The notes under the pieces: generated by a model
The model's input: only the letters and a program-made list of their open reading frames with translations
Database searches by the model: none
What the model was told of the DNA's origin: nothing
Shown here: positions 8,101-15,200 of the stretch, piece after piece
Layout: every line of letters starts with the position of its first letter
Position numbering within the stretch: the stretch's first letter is position 1
Position numbers and translations under genes: made by a program
Assembly (NCBI GenBank): GCA_934155625.1
Contig: CAKPHD010000027.1
Location: 1 to 23,932, forward strand
Length of the DNA: 23,932 nt
Origin: an uncultured Clostridia bacterium
GTDB lineage: Bacteria; Bacillota; Clostridia; TANB77; CAG-508
Reading direction: 5' to 3'

Positions 8101-8624
8101 ATATGGATATTAGAGCAAAAGAAAGAATGAAGTTTGAAGATGGGCAACAAGTTAAAATTGCTGGAATTATTACATCTGTAAAAAAGAAATATACTAAAAA
8201 CAATAAAATAATGGCATTTGTTACAATAGAAGATTTATATGGTTCAGCCGAAATAATCGTGTTTGAGCCAACATATATGAAAGCACAAAATGTTTTAGTA
8301 GAAGAAAACATTGTTATGATTAATGGTAGACTTAGCATTAGAGAAGATGATGCAACTAAAATAGTAGCAAATGAAATTAAAAACTTTGGAGAAAACAAAC
8401 CTAATATGCTAACTCTCAATATTACAAATCTTACAGAAGAACAAAAAGCAAAACTTAGAGGGGCAATTAAATTTTTCCATGGTGAGCAAAACAATATTAG
8501 TGTTATGGTCAAAATCAATGAAGATTTAAAACCTTGTGGTGCGATTTATCTTACTGAGGAGATTCTAAAAGTGTTTGAAGAAATTGTTGGAAAAGAAAAT
8601 TGCACCGATGGGACCGGTTCTTAA
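5103..8624 (+). CDS. dnaE: DNA polymerase III subunit alpha, DnaE
   Basis: A 1173-aa replicative polymerase of the DnaE group. Residues 1-270 are the PHP domain, starting with HLHIHSEFSLLDGA and AITDHGVMYGA, which carry metal-binding His/Asp residues. The polymerase palm has PDFDVDFSD at 397-405, with D400 and D402 as catalytic aspartates, and MDFLGLRTL with D550 as the expected third. The fingers include GPGRGSGAGSILAYA. The C-terminal third holds the helix-hairpin-helix region and, from about residue 1017, an OB-fold (VKIAGIITSVKKKYT...MAFVTIEDLYG). In Clostridia DnaE works beside PolC at the fork; PolC is not in the window. GGGAG upstream supports ATG 5103. Odd point: the last eight codons (NCTDGTGS) and the stop are encoded by a repeat hairpin at 8600-8632, so the native C-terminus has probably been altered without damage to the domains. 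Confidence 0.97.
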   Translation: MSKFVHLHIHSEFSLLDGANRIKDLPVRAKELGMNAMAITDHGVMYGAIDFYKACKKEGIKPIIGCEVYVAPRSRLNKEPGIDNRYNHLILLAKNNEGYKNLSKLVSIGFTEGYYYKPRIDLEVLEKYHEGLICLSACLAGSVNQALLNGQNEKAEEIALWHKRVFGKDYYIEIQNNGLKEQVLANQKLVQLARKLDIPLVATNDAHYLKREDAYNHEILLCIQTGKRMSDEDRMRFETDELYVKSPQEMSDYFSAFPDAIENTVKIADECNVEFEFGHTILPNYDVPAEYPTHYDFLKKLCDDGLKKRYGENPSEEILKRAEYEIGIIKKMGYVDYYLIVWDFIHYAKSHGIPVGPGRGSGAGSILAYAIEITDIDPMKYGLLFERFLNPERISMPDFDVDFSDVDRQKVIDYVSEKYGHDHVSQIITFGTMAAKMVIRDVARVLDFPYAEADKLAKMIPTELHITIPKALEQNKELKDLYEADEQIHKLLDIAMALEGMPRQASTHACGVVITKDPVDTYVPLYVRDNQISTQYIMTTLEELGLLKMDFLGLRTLTVIKDTINLVKETRGIDVEFDQEMSDPKVYKLWQEGKTSGIFQFESQGMTNFMKELKPDCLEDLIAGVSLYRPGPMDQIPRYIRGKQNPGHNEYTHPSLEPILNVTYGCMVYQEQVMQIVRDLAGYSLGRADLVRRAMGKKKLDVMAKEREVFINGQVDEDGKIIVPGCVRNGIDAESTNKIFDEMSEFAKYAFNKSHAACYAVVAYRTAYLKAYYPAEFMASMLNSYLGNLDKVPEYIDECKKLGIEILKPDINKSFGRFAVEDGKIRFGLGSIKNVGVQPVENIIKERSANGEFTGFTDFCERMAGESVNKKCVESLIKAGTFTEFPETRATLLASFETIIDTIQSYNKKGIDGQVSMFDLGGENDEEENNINEIKYNFMERPELNERELLSIEKEMLGIYISGHPLEKIREQIIATTNISSLQMHEIDEINTASAVDDENMDIRAKERMKFEDGQQVKIAGIITSVKKKYTKNNKIMAFVTIEDLYGSAEIIVFEPTYMKAQNVLVEENIVMINGRLSIREDDATKIVANEIKNFGENKPNMLTLNITNLTEEQKAKLRGAIKFFHGEQNNISVMVKINEDLKPCGAIYLTEEILKVFEEIVGKENCTDGTGS

Positions 8625-8632
8625 CGGTGCAA
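8600..8632 (+). repeat. GGACCGGTTCT hairpin element, copy 1 (overlaps end of dnaE)
   Basis: TTGCACCG (8600-8607) and CGGTGCAA (8625-8632) form a perfect 8-bp stem around a loop containing GGGACCGGTTCT. The dnaE stop codon (8622-8624) is inside it. An A-run follows, so it would act as a classical terminator only for minus-strand transcripts. A second copy of identical 29-nt core length is at 22487-22515, with the same loop and a different but paired stem. Confidence 0.75.
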
Positions 8633-8751
8633 AAAAAAATAATAGATTCGACAAATTTCAACAGACTTTTCAAAAAGACAAGTATACAATAAACGAGTAA
8701 CTAATTATATAGGTTTATTATATGAGTTTTTTACTAAGGAGGTTGAAGTCT

Positions 8752-8952
8752 ATGAATTGCCAATGTTACATATCAAAACACCTTTATGGAAGAGTACAGA
8801 ATACTGATAGCAATGCTATTTCTGTGCCATTAAATGAACAGGAACTGAATTTTCTTGATTTTTGGAAAGTTCAATATAAAAAAGATAGTAATAATAAATG
8901 TAATTATATTGTTGATGTGAATGGACTGAGAAATTTGTTTTGTAAACACTGA
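8752..8952 (+). CDS. Orphan small hypothetical protein, 66 aa
   Basis: A strong ribosome site AAGGAGG (8736-8742) fixes ATG 8752 rather than the upstream in-frame ATG at 8722. The product starts MNCQCYISKHLYGRV, has the segment VPLNEQELNFLDFWKVQYKK in the middle, and ends NGLRNLFCKH. Four cysteines (C3, C5, one central, one near the C-terminus) are notable in such a short chain and might bind metal or form disulfides, which is inference only. No membrane segment is seen. The gene is a lone unit closed by a good terminator. Family not recognised. Confidence 0.6.
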   Translation: MNCQCYISKHLYGRVQNTDSNAISVPLNEQELNFLDFWKVQYKKDSNNKCNYIVDVNGLRNLFCKH

Positions 8953-8980
8953 ATATATTGATGAGCTTGTATAATAAACG

Positions 8981-9020
8981 AAAGACCTTTTAGAATGATA
9001 ATTCAAAGGTCTTTTATTTT
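8981..9020 (+). terminator. Intrinsic terminator after gene 8752-8952
   Basis: AAAGACCTTT (8981-8990) pairs with AAAGGTCTTT (9005-9014), and inner GAAT/ATTC extends the stem; TTTTATTTTT follows. The A-run on the left makes it potentially bidirectional. Confidence 0.8.
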
Positions 9021-9045
9021 TATAAGAATTTACTAAGTTTGAATT

Positions 9046-9230
9046 AAAAGACTTAGAAATATAATTTTTTCATTACATACCTCGGCTTATTACGAAATTT
9101 AAGAAATTCTAATTTGTTTTATGGCACCCTTCCACTCTCGTGAACTCTTTCCATAAAACTGCATAAAATTTCTAAAATTTCTTCATGCACATTCGGTATT
9201 TCATTTAAAACTTATATTTTTAAGTCTTTT
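9046..9230. repeat. 185-nt imperfect palindrome, MITE-like hairpin element
   Basis: The left arm (9046-9124) and right arm (9151-9230) are reverse complements with scattered mismatches: outer AAAAGACTTAGAAATATAA with TTATATTTTTAAGTCTTTT (9212-9230), a middle block GAAATTTAAGAAATTCT with AAATTTCTAAAATTTCTTC, and inner TTTTATGG (9117-9124) with CCATAAAA (9151-9158). The symmetry axis shifts by only one base from outermost to innermost pair. The unpaired centre (9125-9150) is richer in C. There is no coding frame. Clear target-site duplications are not seen. It lies between a terminator and the mgtA promoter region. Confidence 0.7.
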
Positions 9231-9286
9231 TAGTAGTCTAATATTAATTAAAAATTTATAAAATTTATAAAAATAAAACAAAAATA

Positions 9287-9315
9287 TTGAATTATAAAGT
9301 TCATAGTGGTATCAT
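9287..9315 (+). promoter_or_regulatory. Candidate promoter of the P-type ATPase gene
   Basis: TTGAAT (9287-9292) and TATCAT (9310-9315), 17-bp spacer. A second TATAAT at 9345-9350 lacks a good -35. Confidence 0.4.
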
Positions 9316-9369
9316 ATTTATGTTTAAAAAAGCTAGAAAAATTATATAATATAAATAGTAAATTTATTT

Positions 9370-9389
9370 AAAAGGGATATAACCCTTTT
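9370..9389 (+). promoter_or_regulatory. Leader hairpin upstream of the P-type ATPase
   Basis: AAAAGGG (9370-9376) pairs with CCCTTTT (9383-9389), loop ATATAA, 12 nt before the ribosome site AGAGGAGG. No M-box riboswitch core is seen in the ~100-nt leader. Confidence 0.4.
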
Positions 9390-9414
9390 GACGACCTAGA
9401 GGAGGTAATAAAAG

Positions 9415-12027
9415 ATGGCAAATGACAAAAGAGAAGATGTAAATACAGAAAAAATATATGGGCATTTATGTAGAACTTCTAAAGAAGAATTTATTTCTGA
9501 ATTTAATGTAAAAGAAGGAGGACTAACAGACGAAGAGGTTGAAAAAAGATTACAAAGATTTGGACATAACGAAGTAACACAATCAAAACCTAAAAGATGG
9601 TATCATTATTTGTTAAAAAGTTTATTCACACCTTTTAATAGCATACTGATAGGAATTGCATTAGTATTATGTTATACAGATGTATATTTGGCAGAAGTAC
9701 CAAGTTATGCAAATATAATTGTTATTTTAGTTTTAGTAGCAGTTAGTACATTTTTGGATTTCTTTTCAGAATATCGCTCAAATAAGGCGGCAGAAAAACT
9801 AAAACAATTAGTATCAACAACTGCAACAATTGTAAGAAATGGAAAAAAGATTAAATTACCATTTAAAGATTTAGTTCCAGGTGATACGGTTATACTTTCT
9901 GCAGGAGATATGATACCAGCAGATTTGAGAATAATAGAATCAAAAGATTTATATGTTGGGCAGTCAACACTTACAGGGGAGTCAGATGCAATAAAAAAAC
10001 TTGAAAATACTGAACTTGATGCAAATGAAACAATTGAAGGTCTTTCTGATGTAGACACAATATGTTTTATGGGAACAAATGTTATAAGTGGTTCAGCAAA
10101 AGGAATTGTAGTTCTAACAGCTGATAATACTTATTTTGGAAAAGTTGCACATACTTTAACAACAGGTAAACCTAAAACAGCTTTCCAAAAAGGAATCGAA
10201 AATATAAGTAAACTTTTGATAAAATTTATGCTTATATTAATACCTATTGTATTTATATTAACAGTTCAAAAGCATAGTATAATAACATCATTTACATTTG
10301 CAGTAGCAATAGCAATATGTATAACTCCATTACTATTACCAGTAATTTTATCATCAGGATTATCAAAAGGAGCTTTACGAATGTCTAAGAAAAAGACAAT
10401 AGTAAAAAAACTAGATTCTATTCAAAGTTTTGGGGCAATGAATGTTTTATGTACTGATAAAACAGGAACATTAACAGAAGACAAGATTGTGTTAGAAAAA
10501 TATCTAGATGTTATGGGGAATGAAGATTTTAGAGTATTAAAACATGCTTTTCTAAATGCATATTTTCAAACAGGTTTAAGAAGCAATATAGATGAAGCGG
10601 TAATACACCGTGGAATAGAACACAATTTAGATGAAATATCTATAAAATACAATAAAGTTGATGAAATACCATTTGACTTTTCAAGACGTAGACTTTCTGT
10701 AATAGTGAACGATGGAAGCAAAACACAATTAATTACAAAAGGTGCAGTAGAAGAAATCTTAGAAATATGTACATTAATAGATTATCAAGGGAAAGTTGAA
10801 CCTATTACAAATACAATAAAAGAAAATATTAAAAAAATTGCAAAAGAATTGAATAAACAAGGACTTCGTGTTGTTGCAGTATGTCAAAAAAATGATTTAA
10901 ACAAAACAGCTGGATTTGATGTAACAGATGAAAAAAATATGGCTCTTATTGGATTTATAGGATTTCTTGATCCACCAAAAGAATCAGCTAAATCTTCTAT
11001 CGAAAAACTTGGAAAAAATGGAATAAGGGTTATAGTTTTAACAGGTGATAATGTAGAAGTAACAAGATGTGTATGTGAAAAAGTTGGGATAAAATCAAAA
11101 AAAATTGTTACAGGAGCGCAAATAGATAAATTACCAGATTTAGGTGTAAAAAGATTATTAAAAAAGACAAATATATTTGCAAAACTTTCACCAATCCAAA
11201 AAGCTCGTATAGTTAGATTATTAAGAGATGGCGGAAATGTAGTTGGATATATGGGAGATGGAATAAATGATAGCCCATCACTTGTAAATTCTGATGTTGG
11301 AATTTCAGTTGATACAGCTGTAGATATTGCTAAAGAATCAGCAGATATAATATTGCTAGAAAAAGACTTACATGTTTTGTTAGATGGTGTAAAAGAAGGT
11401 CGTCATACTTATGCAAATTTAATGAAATATATAAAACTTGCTGCAAGTTTCAATTTTGGTGAAGTAATGTCAGTTATAATTGCAAGTGTAATTCTTCCAT
11501 TTTTACCAGAAACACCGATACAATTATTGGTAGAAGGATTACTATATGATTTTGGACAATTAACTTTACCATTAGATAATGTAGATGAAGAATATTTGAA
11601 TAAACCAAAGCAATTTAATGTTAAAGGCTTGAAACATTTTATGTTATTTATGGGACCATTAAGCTCATGTTTTGATTTAATTGTATTTGCATTGATATGG
11701 TTTGTATTTAAGGCACATGAAGTAGCAATATTTCAAACAACATGGTTTACTTATAGTATAGTTTCTAACTTGGTAGGAATGCATGTTATAAGAACTGCAA
11801 AGAAACCATTTATACAAAGTCATGCATCAAAAGCAGTATATATATCATCAATTGCACTTAGTATAATAGGAATGATAGTACCATTCACATTTATAGGAAA
11901 ATCTATAGGATTAACTGCACTTGAACCTAAATACTTCTCAATTATAATAGGAGTTCCAATATTATATTGTATAGTAGCTGAATGGGCAAAGAAGATATAT
12001 ATCAAAAAATATGGCGAATGGATTTAG
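9415..12027 (+). CDS. MgtA-family (P-III) P-type cation ATPase with altered ion-site motifs
   Basis: An 870-aa P-type ATPase. It has an N-terminal cation-ATPase region, actuator motif LTGES (186-190), phosphorylation site CTDKTGTLT with D348, and the hinge MGDGINDSP (613-621). Motifs IQSFGAMNVLCTDKTGTLTE, FQTGLRSNIDEAV and LLYDFGQLTLPLDNVD identify the magnesium-transporting MgtA/MgtB group rather than calcium or heavy-metal pumps. About ten membrane segments are expected, four after residue 670. The ATG follows GGAGG at good distance. Odd: TM4 reads TPLLLP (304-309) where MgtA normally has TPEMLP, TM5 reads NFGEV (680-684) instead of NFGNV, and TM6 reads VEGLLYD instead of the usual QNLLYD. 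The transported ion may therefore differ from Mg2+. No MgtC or riboswitch neighbour is present. Confidence 0.9.
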   Translation: MANDKREDVNTEKIYGHLCRTSKEEFISEFNVKEGGLTDEEVEKRLQRFGHNEVTQSKPKRWYHYLLKSLFTPFNSILIGIALVLCYTDVYLAEVPSYANIIVILVLVAVSTFLDFFSEYRSNKAAEKLKQLVSTTATIVRNGKKIKLPFKDLVPGDTVILSAGDMIPADLRIIESKDLYVGQSTLTGESDAIKKLENTELDANETIEGLSDVDTICFMGTNVISGSAKGIVVLTADNTYFGKVAHTLTTGKPKTAFQKGIENISKLLIKFMLILIPIVFILTVQKHSIITSFTFAVAIAICITPLLLPVILSSGLSKGALRMSKKKTIVKKLDSIQSFGAMNVLCTDKTGTLTEDKIVLEKYLDVMGNEDFRVLKHAFLNAYFQTGLRSNIDEAVIHRGIEHNLDEISIKYNKVDEIPFDFSRRRLSVIVNDGSKTQLITKGAVEEILEICTLIDYQGKVEPITNTIKENIKKIAKELNKQGLRVVAVCQKNDLNKTAGFDVTDEKNMALIGFIGFLDPPKESAKSSIEKLGKNGIRVIVLTGDNVEVTRCVCEKVGIKSKKIVTGAQIDKLPDLGVKRLLKKTNIFAKLSPIQKARIVRLLRDGGNVVGYMGDGINDSPSLVNSDVGISVDTAVDIAKESADIILLEKDLHVLLDGVKEGRHTYANLMKYIKLAASFNFGEVMSVIIASVILPFLPETPIQLLVEGLLYDFGQLTLPLDNVDEEYLNKPKQFNVKGLKHFMLFMGPLSSCFDLIVFALIWFVFKAHEVAIFQTTWFTYSIVSNLVGMHVIRTAKKPFIQSHASKAVYISSIALSIIGMIVPFTFIGKSIGLTALEPKYFSIIIGVPILYCIVAEWAKKIYIKKYGEWI

Positions 12028-12033
12028 TTTTTC

Positions 12034-12062
12034 TTTACAAGTCAAATTAAACATGCTATAAT
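12034..12062 (+). promoter_or_regulatory. Promoter of rnpB
   Basis: TTTACA (12034-12039) and TATAAT (12057-12062), 17-bp spacer. The segment ATGCTATAATATAA recurs at the ychF promoter. Confidence 0.8.
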
Positions 12063-12069
12063 ATAACAT

Positions 12070-12457
12070 GAGTAAATTGAATAGTCGCTGGTAAATTTCG
12101 AAAGAAATTACGAGAGGAAAGTCCGGGCTCCGTAGAGCAATGATGCTAGATAACGTCTAGTGAGGGAAACCTTAAGGAAAGTGCAACAGAAAATAACCGC
12201 CTATAACTTTTGTTCAAGGAAATGAAAATTTCTGAAGTTCTTATTAAAGTATAGGTAAGGATGAAAAGGCGAGGTAAGAGCTCACCGCTGGTATGGTGAC
12301 ATACTGGGTCAGTGTAAACCCCATCTGGAGCAACACCTAAGTAGAAGATTAAGCCTGCTCGGCACCTTCTGAATTGCGTGGCTTGAGACATATAGCGATA
12401 TATGTTCTAGATAAATGACTATTTTGAATGACAGAACCCGGCTTACAGATTTACTTA
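12070..12457 (+). ncRNA. rnpB: RNase P RNA
   Basis: This is the catalytic RNA of RNase P, which matures tRNA 5' ends. The universally conserved 5' P4 strand is seen as GAGGAAAGTCCGGGCT (12114-12129) and the matching 3' P4 as ACAGAACCCGGCTTACAG (12431-12448). Helix P1 forms from AGTAAAT (12071-12077) and ATTTACT (12449-12455). Internal landmarks GTGAGGGAAACC, AAGGCGAGGTAAGAGCTCACC and GAGCAACACCTAAGTAGAAG are also typical. Length about 388 nt is normal. The gene has its own promoter 7 nt upstream and a terminator behind. Apparent open frames here on the minus strand are shadows. Confidence 0.97.
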
Positions 12458-12473
12458 TAATATTGAATAAAGG

Positions 12474-12514
12474 AAAAGAGAGAGAAAATATGTAAAATAT
12501 TTATCTCTCTTTTT
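12474..12514 (+). terminator. Terminator of rnpB, shared with convergent rluD-like gene
   Basis: AAAAGAGAGAGA pairs with TCTCTCTTTTT, with inner AAATAT/ATATTT. A-run on one side and T-run on the other make it usable in both directions; the minus-strand stop codon lies at its edge. Confidence 0.75.
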
Positions 12515-13400
12515 ATATGTTTTTTTGTATTAATATTGAATTCATATCATCTGGTAAATCACAACTAAAATTCATAGTTTGTTTTATAATAGGATGAATA
12601 AAAGAAATTTTATAGCTATGTAAAGCCTGTCTATTAATTAAGTTAGAAGAATTTCCATATAAAGTATCACCTAATAAAGGATGACCAATTGCAGACATAT
12701 GTACACGAATTTGATGCGTACGTCCAGTTTGCAAATAACATTCTACTATTGAAAAATTATCATATTCAGATAATACTTTATAATCAGTAATTGCAGTTTG
12801 ACCATTTTCTGCAATACATCTTTCAATAATACTATTCTCTTTTCGGGCAATGGGCAAATTAATAGTTCCTTCTTTATCTGCAAAAGTTCCTTCTACAAAT
12901 GCAATGTAATATTTTTCGAATGTTTTATTTTGCATTTGTTTAATTAAAGATTCTTGAACATACTCATTTTTTGCGAAAATAACTAATCCAGAGGTATTTA
13001 AGTCAAGCCTATTAATAGGACGAATTTTTCGTTTTAGGTCAATACTTTCAAAATAAAATTTTACACCATTAGCAAGGCTATCGGTATAATGTGAAATTGA
13101 AGGATGAACAGCAATTCCAACAGGTTTGTTTAAGATAAGAAAGCATTCATCTTCATAAATAATATTAAGTTTCATTTTTGTAGAAATAATATTTTCGCTG
13201 TCTTCTTCAAAATCTAAATTAACAGATATAACATCATTTAAAGAAATATTAGAACGAGTATCTGCAATTTTTGAATTTAGAAAAACATGTTGTTCTTTAA
13301 TAATTTTTTGCTGTAATCTAGTAGAAACATTAAATTCCTGTTTTAATACTTGATTGATATTTTGATATTTGTTATTTGTTACAATGTATTTTAAATCCAT
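12513..13400 (-). CDS. RluA-family pseudouridine synthase
   Basis: A 295-aa enzyme isomerising uridine to pseudouridine in RNA. Residues ~1-60 form an S4 RNA-binding domain (STRLQQKIIKEQHVFLNSK). The catalytic domain begins at about 78 with LNIIYEDECFLILNKPVGIAVHP. Motif RPINRLDLNTSGL carries the catalytic Asp at about 133; the usual His before RLD is Asn here, an accepted variant. YLQTGRTHQIRVHMSAIGHPLLGDTLYG near 220-250 is the family's other signature. ATG 13400 is supported by GGAGAA upstream. Whether it modifies rRNA (RluD/RluB sites) or tRNA cannot be told. It lies after an orphan gene on the same strand but a terminator separates them, so it is probably transcribed alone. Confidence 0.93.
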   Translation of the reverse strand: MDLKYIVTNNKYQNINQVLKQEFNVSTRLQQKIIKEQHVFLNSKIADTRSNISLNDVISVNLDFEEDSENIISTKMKLNIIYEDECFLILNKPVGIAVHPSISHYTDSLANGVKFYFESIDLKRKIRPINRLDLNTSGLVIFAKNEYVQESLIKQMQNKTFEKYYIAFVEGTFADKEGTINLPIARKENSIIERCIAENGQTAITDYKVLSEYDNFSIVECYLQTGRTHQIRVHMSAIGHPLLGDTLYGNSSNLINRQALHSYKISFIHPIIKQTMNFSCDLPDDMNSILIQKNI

Positions 13401-13427
13401 AATTATTCTCCATATAAAAGTGTAACA

Positions 13428-13452
13428 GAAAAAGTTCCTATTAGGAACCTTT
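13428..13452 (-). terminator. Intrinsic terminator of minus-strand gene 13464-14183
   Basis: On the minus strand GTTCCTA-A-TAGGAAC is followed by TTTTTCTG. It also faces an A-run, so it could stop plus-strand transcripts. Confidence 0.75.
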
Positions 13453-13463
13453 TCTTGACAATA

Positions 13464-14183
13464 TTATTTGTTTGTGATTTTAGACCATAACTCAGAATCA
13501 GTTCTTTTTGTATCTGTATTGTACAGGGAATGAAGAAACTTGTCAATAATATGCAAGTACTTATTATCCTCTTCAAAAAATTTTAAAAGAGAAGAACTAT
13601 CTGTTATTTCAAGATACTGACTTCTTAAAGTACTATAAATAGGAGATAAGACTTCTAAAGTCTTTGCATCTACCATAATTTGAATAAATTCATTACAATA
13701 ATTTGAATGAAGAGCGTAATCAATTTTCAAATATTTTGGATACTCACTGAAACTATTGGCATATAAGAATTTTATTCTGCGTTCTTTGCAAAAGTCAATA
13801 TCATGTTTTAAACCAGGTACTATGAAATCAGGATATGAAATTTCAAGATTTTGTTTAATGTTGTACAATTTACAAGAAGATACAGAATTTTTATTAAAAA
13901 TAATGATATTTTCGTTGAGAAAATCAAAATCCTTAAATCTGTGACTGTATTCTTCAACTTTATTGCCGTCATATAAATGCCACCTGGTTAATGCCCATTC
14001 CTTATATGATATTTTACTATATACAAGAAAAGAGTCGTCAGTAATTTGTTCGATTCCGATGATATCGCCATATAAAAAGTAATTGCAAAACTGGGCTTTT
14101 CTTACAAAACGATAACCATTAGACCGATTTCCTTTAATAGTCCAATACTTTTTGTTATAAGTTATTTCATAAAGTCTACTCAT
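13464..14183 (-). CDS. Orphan hypothetical protein, 239 aa
   Basis: Not recognised. The ATG at 14183 is preferred because GGAGG sits six bases upstream, whereas the longer in-frame TTG start at 14195 overlaps that ribosome site. The protein starts MSRLYEITYNKKYWTIKGNR and is rich in Tyr, Phe and Trp. Its many short strand-like segments (YFLYGDIIGIEQITDDSFLVYSKI, WALTRWHLYDGNKVEEY, FLNENIIIFNKNSVSSCKLYNIK) suggest a beta-rich fold such as a partial propeller. There is no signal peptide or membrane segment. Codon use is less A-rich than in neighbours. It has its own promoter and terminator and faces the decayed glycosyltransferase locus. Function unknown. Confidence 0.75.
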   Translation of the reverse strand: MSRLYEITYNKKYWTIKGNRSNGYRFVRKAQFCNYFLYGDIIGIEQITDDSFLVYSKISYKEWALTRWHLYDGNKVEEYSHRFKDFDFLNENIIIFNKNSVSSCKLYNIKQNLEISYPDFIVPGLKHDIDFCKERRIKFLYANSFSEYPKYLKIDYALHSNYCNEFIQIMVDAKTLEVLSPIYSTLRSQYLEITDSSSLLKFFEEDNKYLHIIDKFLHSLYNTDTKRTDSELWSKITNK

Positions 14184-14234
14184 TTTTTCCTCCAATAATT
14201 ATTGTTTGGCTATAGTTAATAATGTGACGAAACA

Positions 14235-14263
14235 ATTTTAACACAATTTTACATAAAAAACAA
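14235..14263 (-). promoter_or_regulatory. Candidate minus-strand promoter for 13464-14183
   Basis: On the minus strand TTGTTT (14263-14258) and TAAAAT (14240-14235), 17-bp spacer. It is back to back with the plus-strand promoter at 14271. Confidence 0.4.
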
Positions 14264-14270
14264 GAATGAC

Positions 14271-14300
14271 TTGACAAAAATTCAAGAAAAAATATATAAT
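14271..14300 (+). promoter_or_regulatory. Sigma-A promoter of the decayed glycosyltransferase locus
   Basis: Perfect TTGACA (14271-14276) and TATAAT (14295-14300), 18-bp spacer. The promoter is intact although the gene is not. Confidence 0.75.
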
Positions 14301-14376
14301 ATTTTAAAGAAAATTTAGTGAATTTAAAGAATAAGATAAGCAATATTAAATGTAAATTGATTAGGGGGAAAGTTTT

Positions 14377-15119
14377 ATGAAGTTAATAATACAAATACCA
14401 TGTTACAATGAAGAAGAAAAACTTGAAGAAACAATAAAAGAATTACCAGAAAAGATCGAAGGTATAGATATTATAAACCAATAAAAATATGGGGCTTTTT
14501 CAGTGGAATTGCATTTTTGATTTTTTTATTTATATTTTTAGTTAGTGAAAAATATAAATTATTATCTTTTGTATTTTTTTTAGCAGCTGTACAATTTGGA
14601 ATTGCAACTTTTCAAAGTATATCTATACAGGCAAATAGAAAACAATTGGAGAAAATACAATATTATATAAAAAAAGATGATTTTGTAGTATTATGGTTTG
14701 GAACGGTTTTACCATTGCAAGGAGTAGACATAATTATGAAAGCGGCAAAAGAACTTAGACACAATAGAAAAATAAAATTCTATATAATAGGAAAAACAGA
14801 AAAATTAAATATAAAAAGGGATAAATATGAAAATGTAGAATTTTTAGGATGGCTACAAGACGACAGGATTGCTAAATATATAAATTCTGCTGATATATGC
14901 TTGGCGGGGCATTTTAATTTAGAAAATCCAAGGGCAAATAGAGAAATTCCTGGAAAAGCATTTATTTATAAGGCAATGGGGCAAAAAATTATTTTGGGTG
15001 ATAGTGAAGCCAATATAGAAGTTTTTAAAGAAGATAACAAAACAATATTTTATGTTGAAAGAGGAAATTATAAGAAATTAGCAGAGATGATAGAGAAAAT
15101 ATATGAGGCAAAGTTATAA
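14377..15119 (+). pseudogene. Glycosyltransferase remnant: GT2 N-term, GT2 C-term and GT4 C-term fused by deletions
   Basis: ATG 14377, after AGGGGG, starts a frame MKLIIQIPCYNEEEKLEET that is a clear GT2 nucleotide-sugar transferase N-terminus, but it stops at 14484 after 35 codons. From about 14466, in another frame, the sequence reads RYYKPIKIWGFF, then two hydrophobic helices and QANRKQLEKI, which is the C-terminal membrane end of the same GT2 type. At about 14670 it runs without a stop into KDDFVVLWFGTVLPLQGVDIIMKAAKEL, the C-terminal half of a GT4-type transferase, with the nucleotide-sugar site EIPGKAFIYKAMGQKIILGDSEAN. About 200 central GT2 residues and the GT4 N-terminal domain are missing. 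A frame starting at TTG 14517 could yield a 200-aa hybrid, but without catalytic centres. It is the scar of a cell-envelope glycan locus. Confidence 0.8.
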
Positions 15120-15135
15120 ATTTTTCGAAAAAGTA

Positions 15136-15164
15136 TTTATAAAAAACAAGAAATATGCTATAAT
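15136..15164 (+). promoter_or_regulatory. Promoter of ychF
   Basis: TTTATA (15136-15141) and TATAAT (15159-15164), 17-bp spacer. Confidence 0.55.
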
Positions 15165-15200
15165 ATAATTTGTCAAAAAGCAGAGAAAGGAAAAAATAAA

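Noticed and set aside
7979..8518. Minus-strand open frame of 179 codons inside dnaE
   Set aside because: Hydrophobic shadow of the OB-fold region of DnaE; no promoter or ribosome site.
9240..9414. M-box magnesium riboswitch before the MgtA-type gene
   Set aside because: The leader after the candidate promoter is only about 100 nt and shows just a small hairpin, with no M-box core or terminator.
12146..12391. Minus-strand open frame in rnpB
   Set aside because: Lies in a clear RNase P RNA; coding is not credible.
15115..15145. Inverted repeat TATAAA...TTTATA as terminator of the glycosyltransferase remnant
   Set aside because: Followed by As instead of Ts and overlaps the ychF -35; likely chance AT pairing.
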